The notes beneath the pieces were generated by a model that was not told the DNA's origin, ran no database searches, and was given only the letters and a program-made list of their open reading frames with translations. Source: Actinomarinicola tropica (GTDB lineage: Bacteria; Actinomycetota; Acidimicrobiia; Acidimicrobiales; SKKL01). From it: DNA of 64,000 bases. The stretch covers positions 372,001 to 436,000 of the forward strand of contig NZ_CP045851.1 in NCBI RefSeq assembly GCF_009650215.1, in the 5' to 3' direction. The position numbers were made by a program, and so were the translations under genes. This document shows positions 18,297 to 25,370 of the stretch, piece by piece (the stretch's first letter is position 1; the number at the start of each line of letters is the position of its first letter).

Positions 18297-18302
18297 ATGG
18301 TA
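18297..18302 (-). promoter_or_regulatory. -10 hexamer (TACCAT) of the zincin_2 gene
   Basis: On the minus strand TACCAT is 6 bases before ATG 18290. It lies inside the 17-base gap shared with the divergent gene, so any -35 element must fall within the neighbouring coding sequence. Confidence 0.5.
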
Positions 18303-18307
18303 AGCCC

Positions 18308-19351
18308 ATGAAGGCCGTCGTCCTCACCGGGTCCGCGGGCGCGCTCGGCCAGCGCGTGCTCGGGCGGCTCGCGGCGCACCCCGACGTCGAGGACGTCGTC
18401 GGTCTCGACGTCGTGCCCGACCAGGGTCCCTCGACGATCGGTGTGGCGACGCGGCAGGTCGACCTCCTCCACGACGACCTCGGCGCCGACCTCGAGGGCC
18501 GCGACACGCTCGTGCACCTGGCGTCGGTGTTCGCGCCGGAGCGGCGCGGCAACGAGCCGTCGATCGACGTCGAGCTCACCCGTCGGGTCCTCGACGCGGC
18601 CCGGCGCGCCGGCACCCGCCACGTGGTGCTCATCTCGAGCGCCACGGTCTACGGCGCGTGGCCCGACAACCCGGTGCCGCTCACCGAGGAGTCGCCGCTG
18701 CGACCGAACGACGGCTTCACCTACGCCGTCGACAAGCTCCGCATCGAGGAGCTCGCCGCCGAGCTGCGCACCTCGTCCCCGGGGACGTCGGTCGCCGTTC
18801 TGCGCCCCACGGTCGCGCTCGCCGAGGAGGAGCGCAGCTGGGTGAGCGAGGCGCTCGCGTCGGCGGCGTCGGTGCACGCGGGGGACACCGACCCCCCGTC
18901 GCAGTTCCTCCACTTCGACGACCTGGCCGACGCGGTGGTGCTGGCCGCGGACCGGGGCCTCGACGGCGCGTACAACGTGGCGCCCGACGGGTGGATCCCG
19001 CCCGACCGCATGCGGGCCTTCGCGACCCTGCCCCAGCCGCGGGTCCCGGTGTGGGTGGCCGACCAGGTGGCCCGGTGGCGGTGGCGCCTCGGCCTCACCG
19101 CGACGCCGCCGGAGATCCTCCCGTGGACGATCCACCCGTGGGTGGTCGCCAACGACAGGCTGCGGGCCGAGGGGTGGACGCCGGCGCACTCCAACGAGGA
19201 GGCCTACGTCATGTGCACCGAGCCCGGCCCGCTCGACACGTTGAGCCCGAAGCGCCGCCAGGAGATCGCGCTCGCCGTCGCGGGCGGTGCGCTGGTCGCG
19301 GCGGGGGCCGGCGTGGCCGCCGTGGTGCGGCGCCAGATGGGGAGCCGCTGA
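18308..19351 (+). CDS. NAD-dependent epimerase/dehydratase family protein
   Basis: A 347-residue extended SDR. The dinucleotide-binding TGSAGALGQRVL is at the N-terminus (about residues 7-18), followed by LVHLASVF, ISSATVYG and the catalytic Tyr-Lys pair in FTYAVDKLRIEE. The C-terminus departs from sugar epimerases: it has VARWRWRLGLTATPPE and ends with a hydrophobic helix (ALAVAGGALVAAGAGVAAVV) and a basic tail, suggesting membrane anchoring. The start ATG 18308 has no clear ribosome site. Substrate unknown. Confidence 0.8.
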   Translation: MKAVVLTGSAGALGQRVLGRLAAHPDVEDVVGLDVVPDQGPSTIGVATRQVDLLHDDLGADLEGRDTLVHLASVFAPERRGNEPSIDVELTRRVLDAARRAGTRHVVLISSATVYGAWPDNPVPLTEESPLRPNDGFTYAVDKLRIEELAAELRTSSPGTSVAVLRPTVALAEEERSWVSEALASAASVHAGDTDPPSQFLHFDDLADAVVLAADRGLDGAYNVAPDGWIPPDRMRAFATLPQPRVPVWVADQVARWRWRLGLTATPPEILPWTIHPWVVANDRLRAEGWTPAHSNEEAYVMCTEPGPLDTLSPKRRQEIALAVAGGALVAAGAGVAAVVRRQMGSR

Positions 19352-19358
19352 GCCCGGC

Positions 19359-20540
19359 TCAGCTGCGCTCGCCGAGGGTGGCGGTCGCGGTGTGCTCCGC
19401 GCCGTCGCGCAGGAAGGTGAGGCTGATCGGGTCGCCGGGTTCGGCGGCCCGGATGAGCGCGGCGAGCGTGCCCATCGACGGCAGCGGCTCGCCGTCGGCG
19501 TGGAGCAGGACGTCCCCGGCGCGGAGCCCGGCCGTGTCGGCGGGGCTGTGCGGCACGACGGCGGAGACCAGCGCGCCCTCGGTGGTGCGACGGCCCTCGA
19601 CGCCGAGCCACGCGTGGCGGGCGTGCCCGAGCTCGATGATGTCGTCGGCCACCTGGCGGACCTCGTCGATGGGGGTGGCCCAGCCGAACGACGCCTCCTC
19701 GTCGGCCTTGACGGCGACCCCGACCACCGCGCCCGAGTCGACGACGAGCGGTCCGCCGGCGACCTCGCCGGGCACCGGCGCGTCGAAGCGGATGAGCCCG
19801 TAGAGCACGGTGCCGGCGCCGTTCTCGGCTCGCTGCTGGAGGGCGCTGATCGTGCCGGACGAGACCGAGGGCCCGCCGTCCTCGTGCGTGCCGATGGCCA
19901 TGGCCCACTGGCCGACCTCGAGGTCGGCGGGGGTGCCGTGGTCGACGACCGCGAGGTCGGTGGCGTCGACGCGCAGCACCGCGAGGGCGCTCACCGGATC
20001 GGAGCCGACCACCTCGCCGGGCAGGTTGCGGCCGTCGGCCAGCGTGACGAGGACCTCCGACGCCCCCTCGAGGGGGAGGGCGTCGGTGACGAGGTAGCCG
20101 TCGGCCCGGACGACGACGGCCGACGCGTCGACGGTGCCGCCCTCGGTGGTGATCGTCAGGTGCGCGACCCCGGGCAGGACGGCCTCGACCGCCTCGGCCG
20201 GACCGTTCGGCGGGACGGTGGTGGCGACCGGAACGAGCGAGGAGGGCGCGGCGGACGGCGGGGTCTCGACGATGCGCTCGACGACCCGCTCGCCCATCCC
20301 GGTGGCGAGGACGGCGAGCAGCGCCGCCGACGCGCCGACGAGGCTCGAGGCGACGAGGGCGCTCCAGGCGAGGCGCCGCCGCGGCGGGGCGGGGGCGAAG
20401 TCGACCGTGTCGGGGATGGAGCGGGCGCCGACGGGGGGCACGCTCCGCATCTCCGACGGGTGGCGCCACAGGCGGTCGTCGGGGTGCAGGGGATCGCCGA
20501 ACGGCGACGGGTCGTCGTCGGGGAGGTCGTCGTCCTGCAC
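19359..20540 (-). CDS. HtrA/DegP-like PDZ protein lacking the catalytic triad
   Basis: A 393-residue membrane-anchored HtrA homologue. It has a cytoplasmic N-terminus, a membrane helix at about 58-80, a trypsin-like domain at about 115-300 and a PDZ domain at 305-390 (HAWLGVEG, SPADTAGLRAGDVLL). All three catalytic positions are changed: the histidine site reads TDALPL (L155), the aspartate site DPVSALAVL (A185), and the serine site GEVAGGPL (A261 in place of the GNSGGPL serine). It should therefore be a non-proteolytic binding or scaffold protein. The GTG start is leaderless after TAGTCT. Confidence 0.82.
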   Translation of the reverse strand: MQDDDLPDDDPSPFGDPLHPDDRLWRHPSEMRSVPPVGARSIPDTVDFAPAPPRRRLAWSALVASSLVGASAALLAVLATGMGERVVERIVETPPSAAPSSLVPVATTVPPNGPAEAVEAVLPGVAHLTITTEGGTVDASAVVVRADGYLVTDALPLEGASEVLVTLADGRNLPGEVVGSDPVSALAVLRVDATDLAVVDHGTPADLEVGQWAMAIGTHEDGGPSVSSGTISALQQRAENGAGTVLYGLIRFDAPVPGEVAGGPLVVDSGAVVGVAVKADEEASFGWATPIDEVRQVADDIIELGHARHAWLGVEGRRTTEGALVSAVVPHSPADTAGLRAGDVLLHADGEPLPSMGTLAALIRAAEPGDPISLTFLRDGAEHTATATLGERS

Positions 20541-20547
20541 GTTCGGG

Positions 20548-20553
20548 AGACTA
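20548..20553 (-). promoter_or_regulatory. -10 hexamer (TAGTCT) of the HtrA-like gene
   Basis: TAGTCT on the minus strand stands 7 bases before GTG 20540 with no ribosome site between, fitting leaderless initiation. Confidence 0.45.
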
Positions 20554-20629
20554 CCGAGGGGGTCTGTCGTGGTGTCCGCGCCCCTCTCGTGCGCGCCGGG
20601 CGCCGTGCCTCCCGGCGGGCGATCCGCCC

Positions 20630-20635
20630 TACCAT
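20630..20635 (+). promoter_or_regulatory. -10 hexamer (TACCAT) of moaE
   Basis: TACCAT is 6 bases before GTG 20642. No purine-rich ribosome site lies in between. Confidence 0.45.
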
Positions 20636-20641
20636 GTCGGG

Positions 20642-21124
20642 GTGCTCACGCTGGATGACGCCGACACCTGGGTCGCAGTGACCGACGAACCTCTCCCGGT
20701 CGACGCCGCCGCCCGCTGGGCGGTGCGCCCCGACTGCGGTGCCGTCGTGTCGTTCTCGGGCACGGCGCGCGACCACGCCGAGGGTCGTCCGGGGGTCTCC
20801 CTCCTCGAGTACGAGGCCTACACCGAGCAGGTCGTGCCCCGGCTGGAGGCCATCGTCGCCGAGGCCCGACGTCGCTGGCCGGACCTCCGGCGCATGGCGC
20901 TGATCCACCGCACCGGCCCGGTCGAGGTCGGCGAGTCCGCGGTGGTCGTGGTCGCCTCCTCGCCCCACCGCGACGTCGCGTTCGACGCCGCCCGGTTCGG
21001 CATCGACACCCTCAAGGCCACGGTGCCGATCTGGAAGCGCGAGCGCTGGGACGGCGGCGAGAGCTGGGGCCTCGAGCCCCAGCACATCCAGGAGGTCGCC
21101 GGACCGGTGGAGGCCGCCCCGTGA
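20642..21124 (+). CDS. moaE: Molybdopterin synthase catalytic subunit MoaE
   Basis: A 160-residue MoaE, the large subunit that adds dithiolene sulfur to precursor Z using thiocarboxylated MoaD. Conserved features are GAVVSFSGTARDH, the IHRTG segment with H89-R90, HR at 109-110, and the catalytic KATVPIWKRE with K125 and K132. The start is GTG 20642. No other molybdopterin genes are nearby. The stop overlaps the next small membrane gene (GTGA). Confidence 0.94.
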   Translation: MLTLDDADTWVAVTDEPLPVDAAARWAVRPDCGAVVSFSGTARDHAEGRPGVSLLEYEAYTEQVVPRLEAIVAEARRRWPDLRRMALIHRTGPVEVGESAVVVVASSPHRDVAFDAARFGIDTLKATVPIWKRERWDGGESWGLEPQHIQEVAGPVEAAP

Positions 21125-21381
21125 GCGGCGCCGGCTTCCTCCTCATCGCGCTCGTCGTCGGCGTGCTCGGCACGATGTTCGTGATGGCCCGGCACCGCCA
21201 GGGCACCCGGCCCGACGACGCCATGGCCGAGTTCCGGCGCGAGATGCAGGCGCTCGCGCCACCGGGCGACGGACCGCCGCCCGACGAGCCGCGCCGCTTC
21301 CCCCACCGCCCGTACCCGGGGGTCGCGCCGCTGGGTCCCGACGACCGCTCGCGCCCCGACGCGGGTTCCGGCGCACGGTAG
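21121..21381 (+). CDS. Small single-helix membrane protein
   Basis: An 86-residue protein with one N-terminal membrane helix (GFLLIALVVGVLGTMFVMA) and a Pro/Arg/Asp-rich cytoplasmic tail. I do not recognise a family. It overlaps the moaE stop and ends with TAG at 21379-21381. That stop is in the same reading frame as mreB, which begins only three codons later. It could be an accessory to the MreB cytoskeleton, though this rests on position only. Confidence 0.6.
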   Translation: MSGAGFLLIALVVGVLGTMFVMARHRQGTRPDDAMAEFRREMQALAPPGDGPPPDEPRRFPHRPYPGVAPLGPDDRSRPDAGSGAR

Positions 21382-21390
21382 GGGACCGCC

Positions 21391-22401
21391 CTGGCACGCG
21401 ACCTGGCCATCGACCTCGGGACCGCGAACACGCTGGTCTACGCGCGCGGGGAGGGCATCGTCATGAACGAGCCCACCGTGATCGCGCTCAACAACCAGAC
21501 CGGTGACGTCCTGGCGATGGGCCACGAGGCCTGGCAGATGATCGGCCGGACGCCGTCGAACATCGTCGCCGTCCGCCCGCTGCGCCAGGGGGCGATCACC
21601 GACTTCGACATCACGCAGCGGATGATCCGCCTCGTCCTCCAGCGGGTGGGCGTGTCCCGGTTCAACCGGCCCCGCGTGGTCATCTGCGTGCCGTCGGCCA
21701 TCACCGCGGTCGAGCGCCGGGCCGTCACCGAGGCCGCCCGCCGAGCGGGAGCGGCCGACGCCCAGCTCATCGAGCAGCCGATGGCGGCCGCGATCGGCGC
21801 GGGCCTGCCGATCAACGAGGCGATCGGCAACATGGTCGTCGACATCGGCGGCGGCACGTCCGAGACGGCCCTGATCTCGCTCGGCGGCATCGTCGCCATC
21901 GAGGCGGTGCGCGTCGGCGGCTTCGACATCGACGGCGCCATCCAGACCTACATCCGCCGCGAGTACGGCATCGCCATCGGCGAGCAGACCGCGGAGCAGA
22001 TCAAGGTCACGATCGGCTCCGCCTATCCGGTGAACGAGGACCTCAACGCCGAGGTGCGCGGCCGTGACCTCGTCAGCGGTCTGCCGAAGACGGTGCTGCT
22101 CACGCCGGCGGAGGTGCGTGAGGCCATCGAGGAGCCGGTGAGCGCCATCGTCGACTCGGTCATCACCTGCCTCGGCGCCGCGCCCCCGGAGCTGGCCCAG
22201 GACCTCATCGGCCAGGGCATCCACCTCGTCGGCGGTGGCGGCATGCTCGCCGGCCTCGACGTGCGCCTGGCGGCCGAGACCGAGGTCGACGTCCACCTGG
22301 TCGAGGCCCCGCTCGAGGCCGTGGTGCTCGGCGCCGGCCGGTGCATCGAGTCCTACGAGGCGCTCAAGGCGATGTTCATGGGGTCCCGCCCGACCCGCTG
22401 A
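21391..22401 (+). CDS. mreB: Rod-shape actin homologue MreB, apparent CTG start
   Basis: A 336-residue bacterial actin. The phosphate-1 loop is DLGTANT near residue 8, phosphate-2 is DIGGGTSE, and the adenosine motif is HLVGGGGMLAGL. It guides lateral wall synthesis. The first ATG/GTG/TTG in frame is ATG 21463, which would remove the essential DLGTANT loop. Upstream the frame is open for only three codons before TAG 21379-21381, and none is a normal start. CTG 21391 encodes the expected first residue of (M)ARDLAIDLGTANT and has AGGGGA five bases ahead, so CTG initiation is the simplest reading. mreC, mreD and rodA are absent from the window. Confidence 0.88.
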   Translation: MARDLAIDLGTANTLVYARGEGIVMNEPTVIALNNQTGDVLAMGHEAWQMIGRTPSNIVAVRPLRQGAITDFDITQRMIRLVLQRVGVSRFNRPRVVICVPSAITAVERRAVTEAARRAGAADAQLIEQPMAAAIGAGLPINEAIGNMVVDIGGGTSETALISLGGIVAIEAVRVGGFDIDGAIQTYIRREYGIAIGEQTAEQIKVTIGSAYPVNEDLNAEVRGRDLVSGLPKTVLLTPAEVREAIEEPVSAIVDSVITCLGAAPPELAQDLIGQGIHLVGGGGMLAGLDVRLAAETEVDVHLVEAPLEAVVLGAGRCIESYEALKAMFMGSRPTR

Positions 22402-22428
22402 CGCGAGCCGGGCGGGCACCGCCAGAGC

Positions 22429-23010
22429 TCAGTCGCGGCGGGCGAGGGCCCACGCGCCGGGCAGGAGCAGGCCGGCGGCCGCGAGCTTCACGAGGTCGCC
22501 GCCGAGGAACGGGGTGAGGCCGGCGTCGATCGCCGCGCTGGCCGACATGTCGTAGGAGTGGGCGAGCCAGCTGACGCCGAGGGCGTAGATGATCGCCGAG
22601 CCGGCGAGCATCGCGGGGACCGACGTGAGGACGCGGCGGTCGTGGCCGCGCTCGGCGAGCCAGCCGACGACGGCGGCGGCGACGACGAACCCGACCAGGT
22701 AGCCGGCGGTGCCACCGGTGGCCGCGGCCCAGCCGCCCTCGCCGTCGGCGTAGATGGGGGCACCGGCGGCGCCGACCGCGAGGTACAGCACCTGGCTGGC
22801 CACGCCGAGCTTCGTGCCGAGCGCGGCGCCGGCGAGGAGGACGGCGAAGGTCTGGAGGGTCACGGGGACGGGGGTGCCGGGGATCTGCACGGAGATCTGG
22901 GCGCCGATCGCGGTGAGCGCCGCGGCGCCGACGACGAGGCTCACCGCCCGCAGGCGCGTGGCGGGGAGCAGGTCGGCGAGGGTCGCGGTGGGGGCGACGG
23001 TGGCGTGCAC
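22429..23010 (-). CDS. bioY: Biotin transporter substrate-binding subunit BioY
   Basis: A 193-residue membrane S-component of an ECF-type biotin importer with six hydrophobic helices. Family motifs are QISVQIPGTPVPVTLQTFAV in the first half and GGTAGYLVGFVVAA in the middle. GTG 23010 is chosen because GGAGGT lies 6 bases upstream. No bioM/bioN ATPase pair is nearby, so it would work alone or with shared energising modules. It diverges from the crotonase gene across 112 bases. Confidence 0.9.
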   Translation of the reverse strand: MHATVAPTATLADLLPATRLRAVSLVVGAAALTAIGAQISVQIPGTPVPVTLQTFAVLLAGAALGTKLGVASQVLYLAVGAAGAPIYADGEGGWAAATGGTAGYLVGFVVAAAVVGWLAERGHDRRVLTSVPAMLAGSAIIYALGVSWLAHSYDMSASAAIDAGLTPFLGGDLVKLAAAGLLLPGAWALARRD

Positions 23011-23122
23011 GGGGGGACCTCCGGGGTGCGGGTGGGGGGACGGTGATCGGACCTGCGACCGTCCGGACGGGACGGCGGTTACCTTCGCGCACGCGGGGTT
23101 CCCCGCACGAAAGGAGCGCCCG

Positions 23123-23896
23123 ATGTCCGACGACCTGGTCGTGGTGGACCGGCAGGGTCCGGTCGTGAGGATCACGATGGACCGCCCGCAGCGCCGCAAC
23201 GCGTTGTCGCTCGAGATGCTGCGCGCCCTGACGGCGGCGATGCGCGACGCAGGGGAGAGCGACGCCACCGGGGTCGTGCTCGCGGGCAACGGACCGGCGT
23301 TCAGCGCCGGGCACGACATGGCCGCGATGGCCGGCGCCTCGCTGCCGGAGATGCGCGAGCTGCTGTGGACCTGCACCGAGCTGATGGAGCTGATCCAGGC
23401 GATCCCGCAGGTGGTCCTCGCACGGGTGCACGGCGTGGCGACCGCCGCGGGGTGCCAGCTCGTGGCCACCGCCGACCTCGCCGTCGCGGCCCGCTCCGCG
23501 CGGTTCGCCGCGCCCGGCGGCAAGGGCGGCTGGTTCTGCACCACGCCGATGGTGGCGATCGGGCGCAACGTGGGCCGCAAGCAGGCGGCCGAGATGGCGC
23601 TGACCGGCGACGAGATCGACGCCGACACGGCGCTGGCCTGGGGCCTGGTGAACCGGGTGGTCCCCGACGACGAGCTCGACGCCGCGGTGGACGAGCTGCT
23701 CGCCCGGGCCACGAGGGGGAGCGCGGCGTCCCGCGCCATCGGGAAGCGGGCGCTCCACACCCAGCTCGGCATGGACCAGCGGTCCGCCTACGCCTACGCC
23801 GTCGAGGTCATGGCCGCGGCGAGCCAGCTCGAGGACGCCCGCGAGGGCATGGCGAGCTTCGTAGAGAAGCGGCCACCGGAGTGGCGCCACCGCTGA
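23123..23896 (+). CDS. Enoyl-CoA hydratase/isomerase family protein (ECHDC3-like)
   Basis: A 257-residue crotonase-fold protein. The first oxyanion-hole segment is FSAGHDM (residues 60-66) and the second lies in GVATAAGCQLVATADL. The usual catalytic glutamate position (PE in typical hydratases) is glycine here (APGGKGGWFCTTP). This is the pattern of ECHDC3-like members rather than classical hydratases, so hydration activity is doubtful. AAGGAG precedes ATG 23123. It ends with the standard VEKRPPEW motif. Confidence 0.85.
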   Translation: MSDDLVVVDRQGPVVRITMDRPQRRNALSLEMLRALTAAMRDAGESDATGVVLAGNGPAFSAGHDMAAMAGASLPEMRELLWTCTELMELIQAIPQVVLARVHGVATAAGCQLVATADLAVAARSARFAAPGGKGGWFCTTPMVAIGRNVGRKQAAEMALTGDEIDADTALAWGLVNRVVPDDELDAAVDELLARATRGSAASRAIGKRALHTQLGMDQRSAYAYAVEVMAAASQLEDAREGMASFVEKRPPEWRHR

Positions 23897-23920
23897 GCAG
23901 CTGCTGGTGCGGGGGATCGC

Positions 23921-24535
23921 TCAGTCGGCGAGGAGGTCCTCGGCCGCCTGGCGGACCTGCCAGTCGCGGTCCTCGGTGGCGCGCTGCAGGGCGGCCTCGA
24001 CCTCGGGGCCGTCGAAGGGCGCGAGCGCGATCACCGCTCGACGGCGGACGGTGGCGATGTCGCGGGTCGCGGCGAGGATCGTGTCGAGCGCGGCCTCGTC
24101 GCCGATCGCGCCGAGTGCGGCCACCGCCGCCTCCCGGCAGAGGGCGTCGGCGTGGGTCCGCACCACGTCGCAGAGCGCCGCGCTCGCGGTAGGAGCCGGC
24201 GGTTGCTGCTCGCCGAGCGCCCAGGCCGTCACCTCGACGATGCGGTCGTCGGGGTCGTCGAGCAGCGCGACGAGGTCGGGCGGCGCGTCGCCCGGCCAGG
24301 CGGCGGCCAGCTCGACGGCCCGGCGGCGGACGGCCGGGGCGTCGTCGGCGAGGCCGGCCTCCAGGTCGTCGAGCGTGAGCGCGCCGGCGCGGTCGAGCGC
24401 GCCGAGGGCCGCGGCGCGCACCGCGGGGTCCGGGTCGTCCACGTGGGCCCGCACGGTCGGGACGTCACCGCGGTGCCCGGCGACCGCCACCGCCCGCAGC
24501 CGGTCGCCACTAGCGTGAGCACCGGCGCGGTCCAC
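23921..24535 (-). CDS. HEAT-repeat protein
   Basis: A 204-residue all-helical repeat protein with about five HEAT-type units, recognisable by recurring DPDPAVRAAALGAL, DAPAVRRRAVELA, DDRIVEVTAWALG and DWQVRQAAEDLL segments. Such proteins are protein-binding scaffolds. No catalytic residues are visible. The start is GTG 24535. It diverges from the next gene across 108 bases containing a possible sigma-28-type promoter. Confidence 0.8.
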   Translation of the reverse strand: MDRAGAHASGDRLRAVAVAGHRGDVPTVRAHVDDPDPAVRAAALGALDRAGALTLDDLEAGLADDAPAVRRRAVELAAAWPGDAPPDLVALLDDPDDRIVEVTAWALGEQQPPAPTASAALCDVVRTHADALCREAAVAALGAIGDEAALDTILAATRDIATVRRRAVIALAPFDGPEVEAALQRATEDRDWQVRQAAEDLLAD

Positions 24536-24593
24536 GTCTCATCCCCCTCTGTCGTCCATCGGCGGTCCTGGGCCGTCCGGCCCACCGGATCCC

Positions 24594-24621
24594 TCAAGTT
24601 CTCGGTGCCCGGCTCCGATGG
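24594..24621 (+). promoter_or_regulatory. Possible FliA/WhiG (sigma-28) type promoter
   Basis: TCAAGTT (24594-24600) and TCCGATGG (24614-24621) are separated by 13 bases, close to the TAAAGTT / GCCGATAA signature of sigma-28 family promoters. The predicted RNA would start shortly before the AAAGGAG ribosome site of the gene at 24644. It is one motif match without genome-wide support. Confidence 0.35.
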
Positions 24622-24643
24622 ATTCGAACCGAAAGGAGCCGCC

Positions 24644-25081
24644 GTGTCGTACATGGTCATCTTCCGCACCCCCGAGGGCAAGCCTGGCTACCAGCAGGCC
24701 GAGGAGGTGCACGAGGTCGTCGAGACCGTCGAGCGCCTGCGCAACGAGGACGGGGTCGAGAACGTCCGCATCTACCGCATGGAGGAGGTGGCGTTCGAGT
24801 ACAAGGTCCGGTACACGGTCGAGCTGAAGGACCCCTCCGGCGCCACCGAGGACACCCCGGCCGTCGAGGCCGCGCCGTCGCCCGCGCCGGCCACCGAGAC
24901 GCTCTCGTGGGACGACGACGAGGCCGCATCGGGTGACGCCCCGGCGCCGTTCGACCAGATGGCCGTCGACCACACCGAGGCACCCCGCTGGGGCGAGCCC
25001 GCCGAGGAGCAGGGCGAGCCGGTGGGCGTCGGCGACGAGGGCGACGACAGCCAGGCTCGCCGGGGGCTCTTCGGCCGCTAG
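24644..25081 (+). CDS. Conserved hypothetical protein, 145 residues
   Basis: No named family recognised. Residues 1-65 look folded (SYMVIFRTPEGKPGYQQAEE ... VRIYRMEEVAFEYKVRYTVEL), an alpha/beta unit. Residues 66-145 are a long acidic, Pro/Ala-rich linker ending in the basic RRGLFGR, so the tail is probably disordered or a docking peptide. GTG 24644 has AAAGGAG 8 bases upstream. A hairpin (GGCTCC 24611-24616 with GGAGCC 24635-24640) could mask that site. The TAG stop shares the CTAG sequence with the convergent gene. Confidence 0.65.
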   Translation: MSYMVIFRTPEGKPGYQQAEEVHEVVETVERLRNEDGVENVRIYRMEEVAFEYKVRYTVELKDPSGATEDTPAVEAAPSPAPATETLSWDDDEAASGDAPAPFDQMAVDHTEAPRWGEPAEEQGEPVGVGDEGDDSQARRGLFGR

Positions 25082-25302
25082 CTGACGATCCAGTCGAGCA
25101 GGAAGAACAGCCCGAGGAGGCTGATCCCGAAGGCCACCGTGAGGAGGATCCCGAGGACGACGAGGAGCAAGCCGAGCTCGATGGCGGAGAGCACCTTCCG
25201 CCAGAGCGGCACCGCGACGTCCTCGGGGTCGACCCACGGGACGGGGTCGACGATGCGCACCGACGGCGGCGCCGGCTGACGGGAGGCGCGGCGGGAGATC
25301 AC
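25078..25302 (-). CDS. Small membrane protein, 74 residues
   Basis: A short protein with a basic N-terminus and one long or two short hydrophobic segments (about residues 38-73, VLSAIELGLLLVVLGILLTV and onward). Function unknown. GTG 25302 is the start. Its stop codon is the reverse complement of, and overlaps, the stop of the convergent gene in a CTAG sequence. Confidence 0.5.
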   Translation of the reverse strand: MISRRASRQPAPPSVRIVDPVPWVDPEDVAVPLWRKVLSAIELGLLLVVLGILLTVAFGISLLGLFFLLDWIVS

Positions 25303-25370
25303 GTTCCTGCGGGCATCATGGTCGTCTCCGACCGTGGCCCCCGACTCGTCAGCTGGGATCCGATCCGCCG

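Noticed and set aside
24611-24640. tRNA-like fragment: minus strand reads GGTTCGAATCC followed by a GGAGCC-like end
   Set aside because: The T-stem does not pair beyond two base pairs and no D-arm, anticodon arm or acceptor partner exists nearby.
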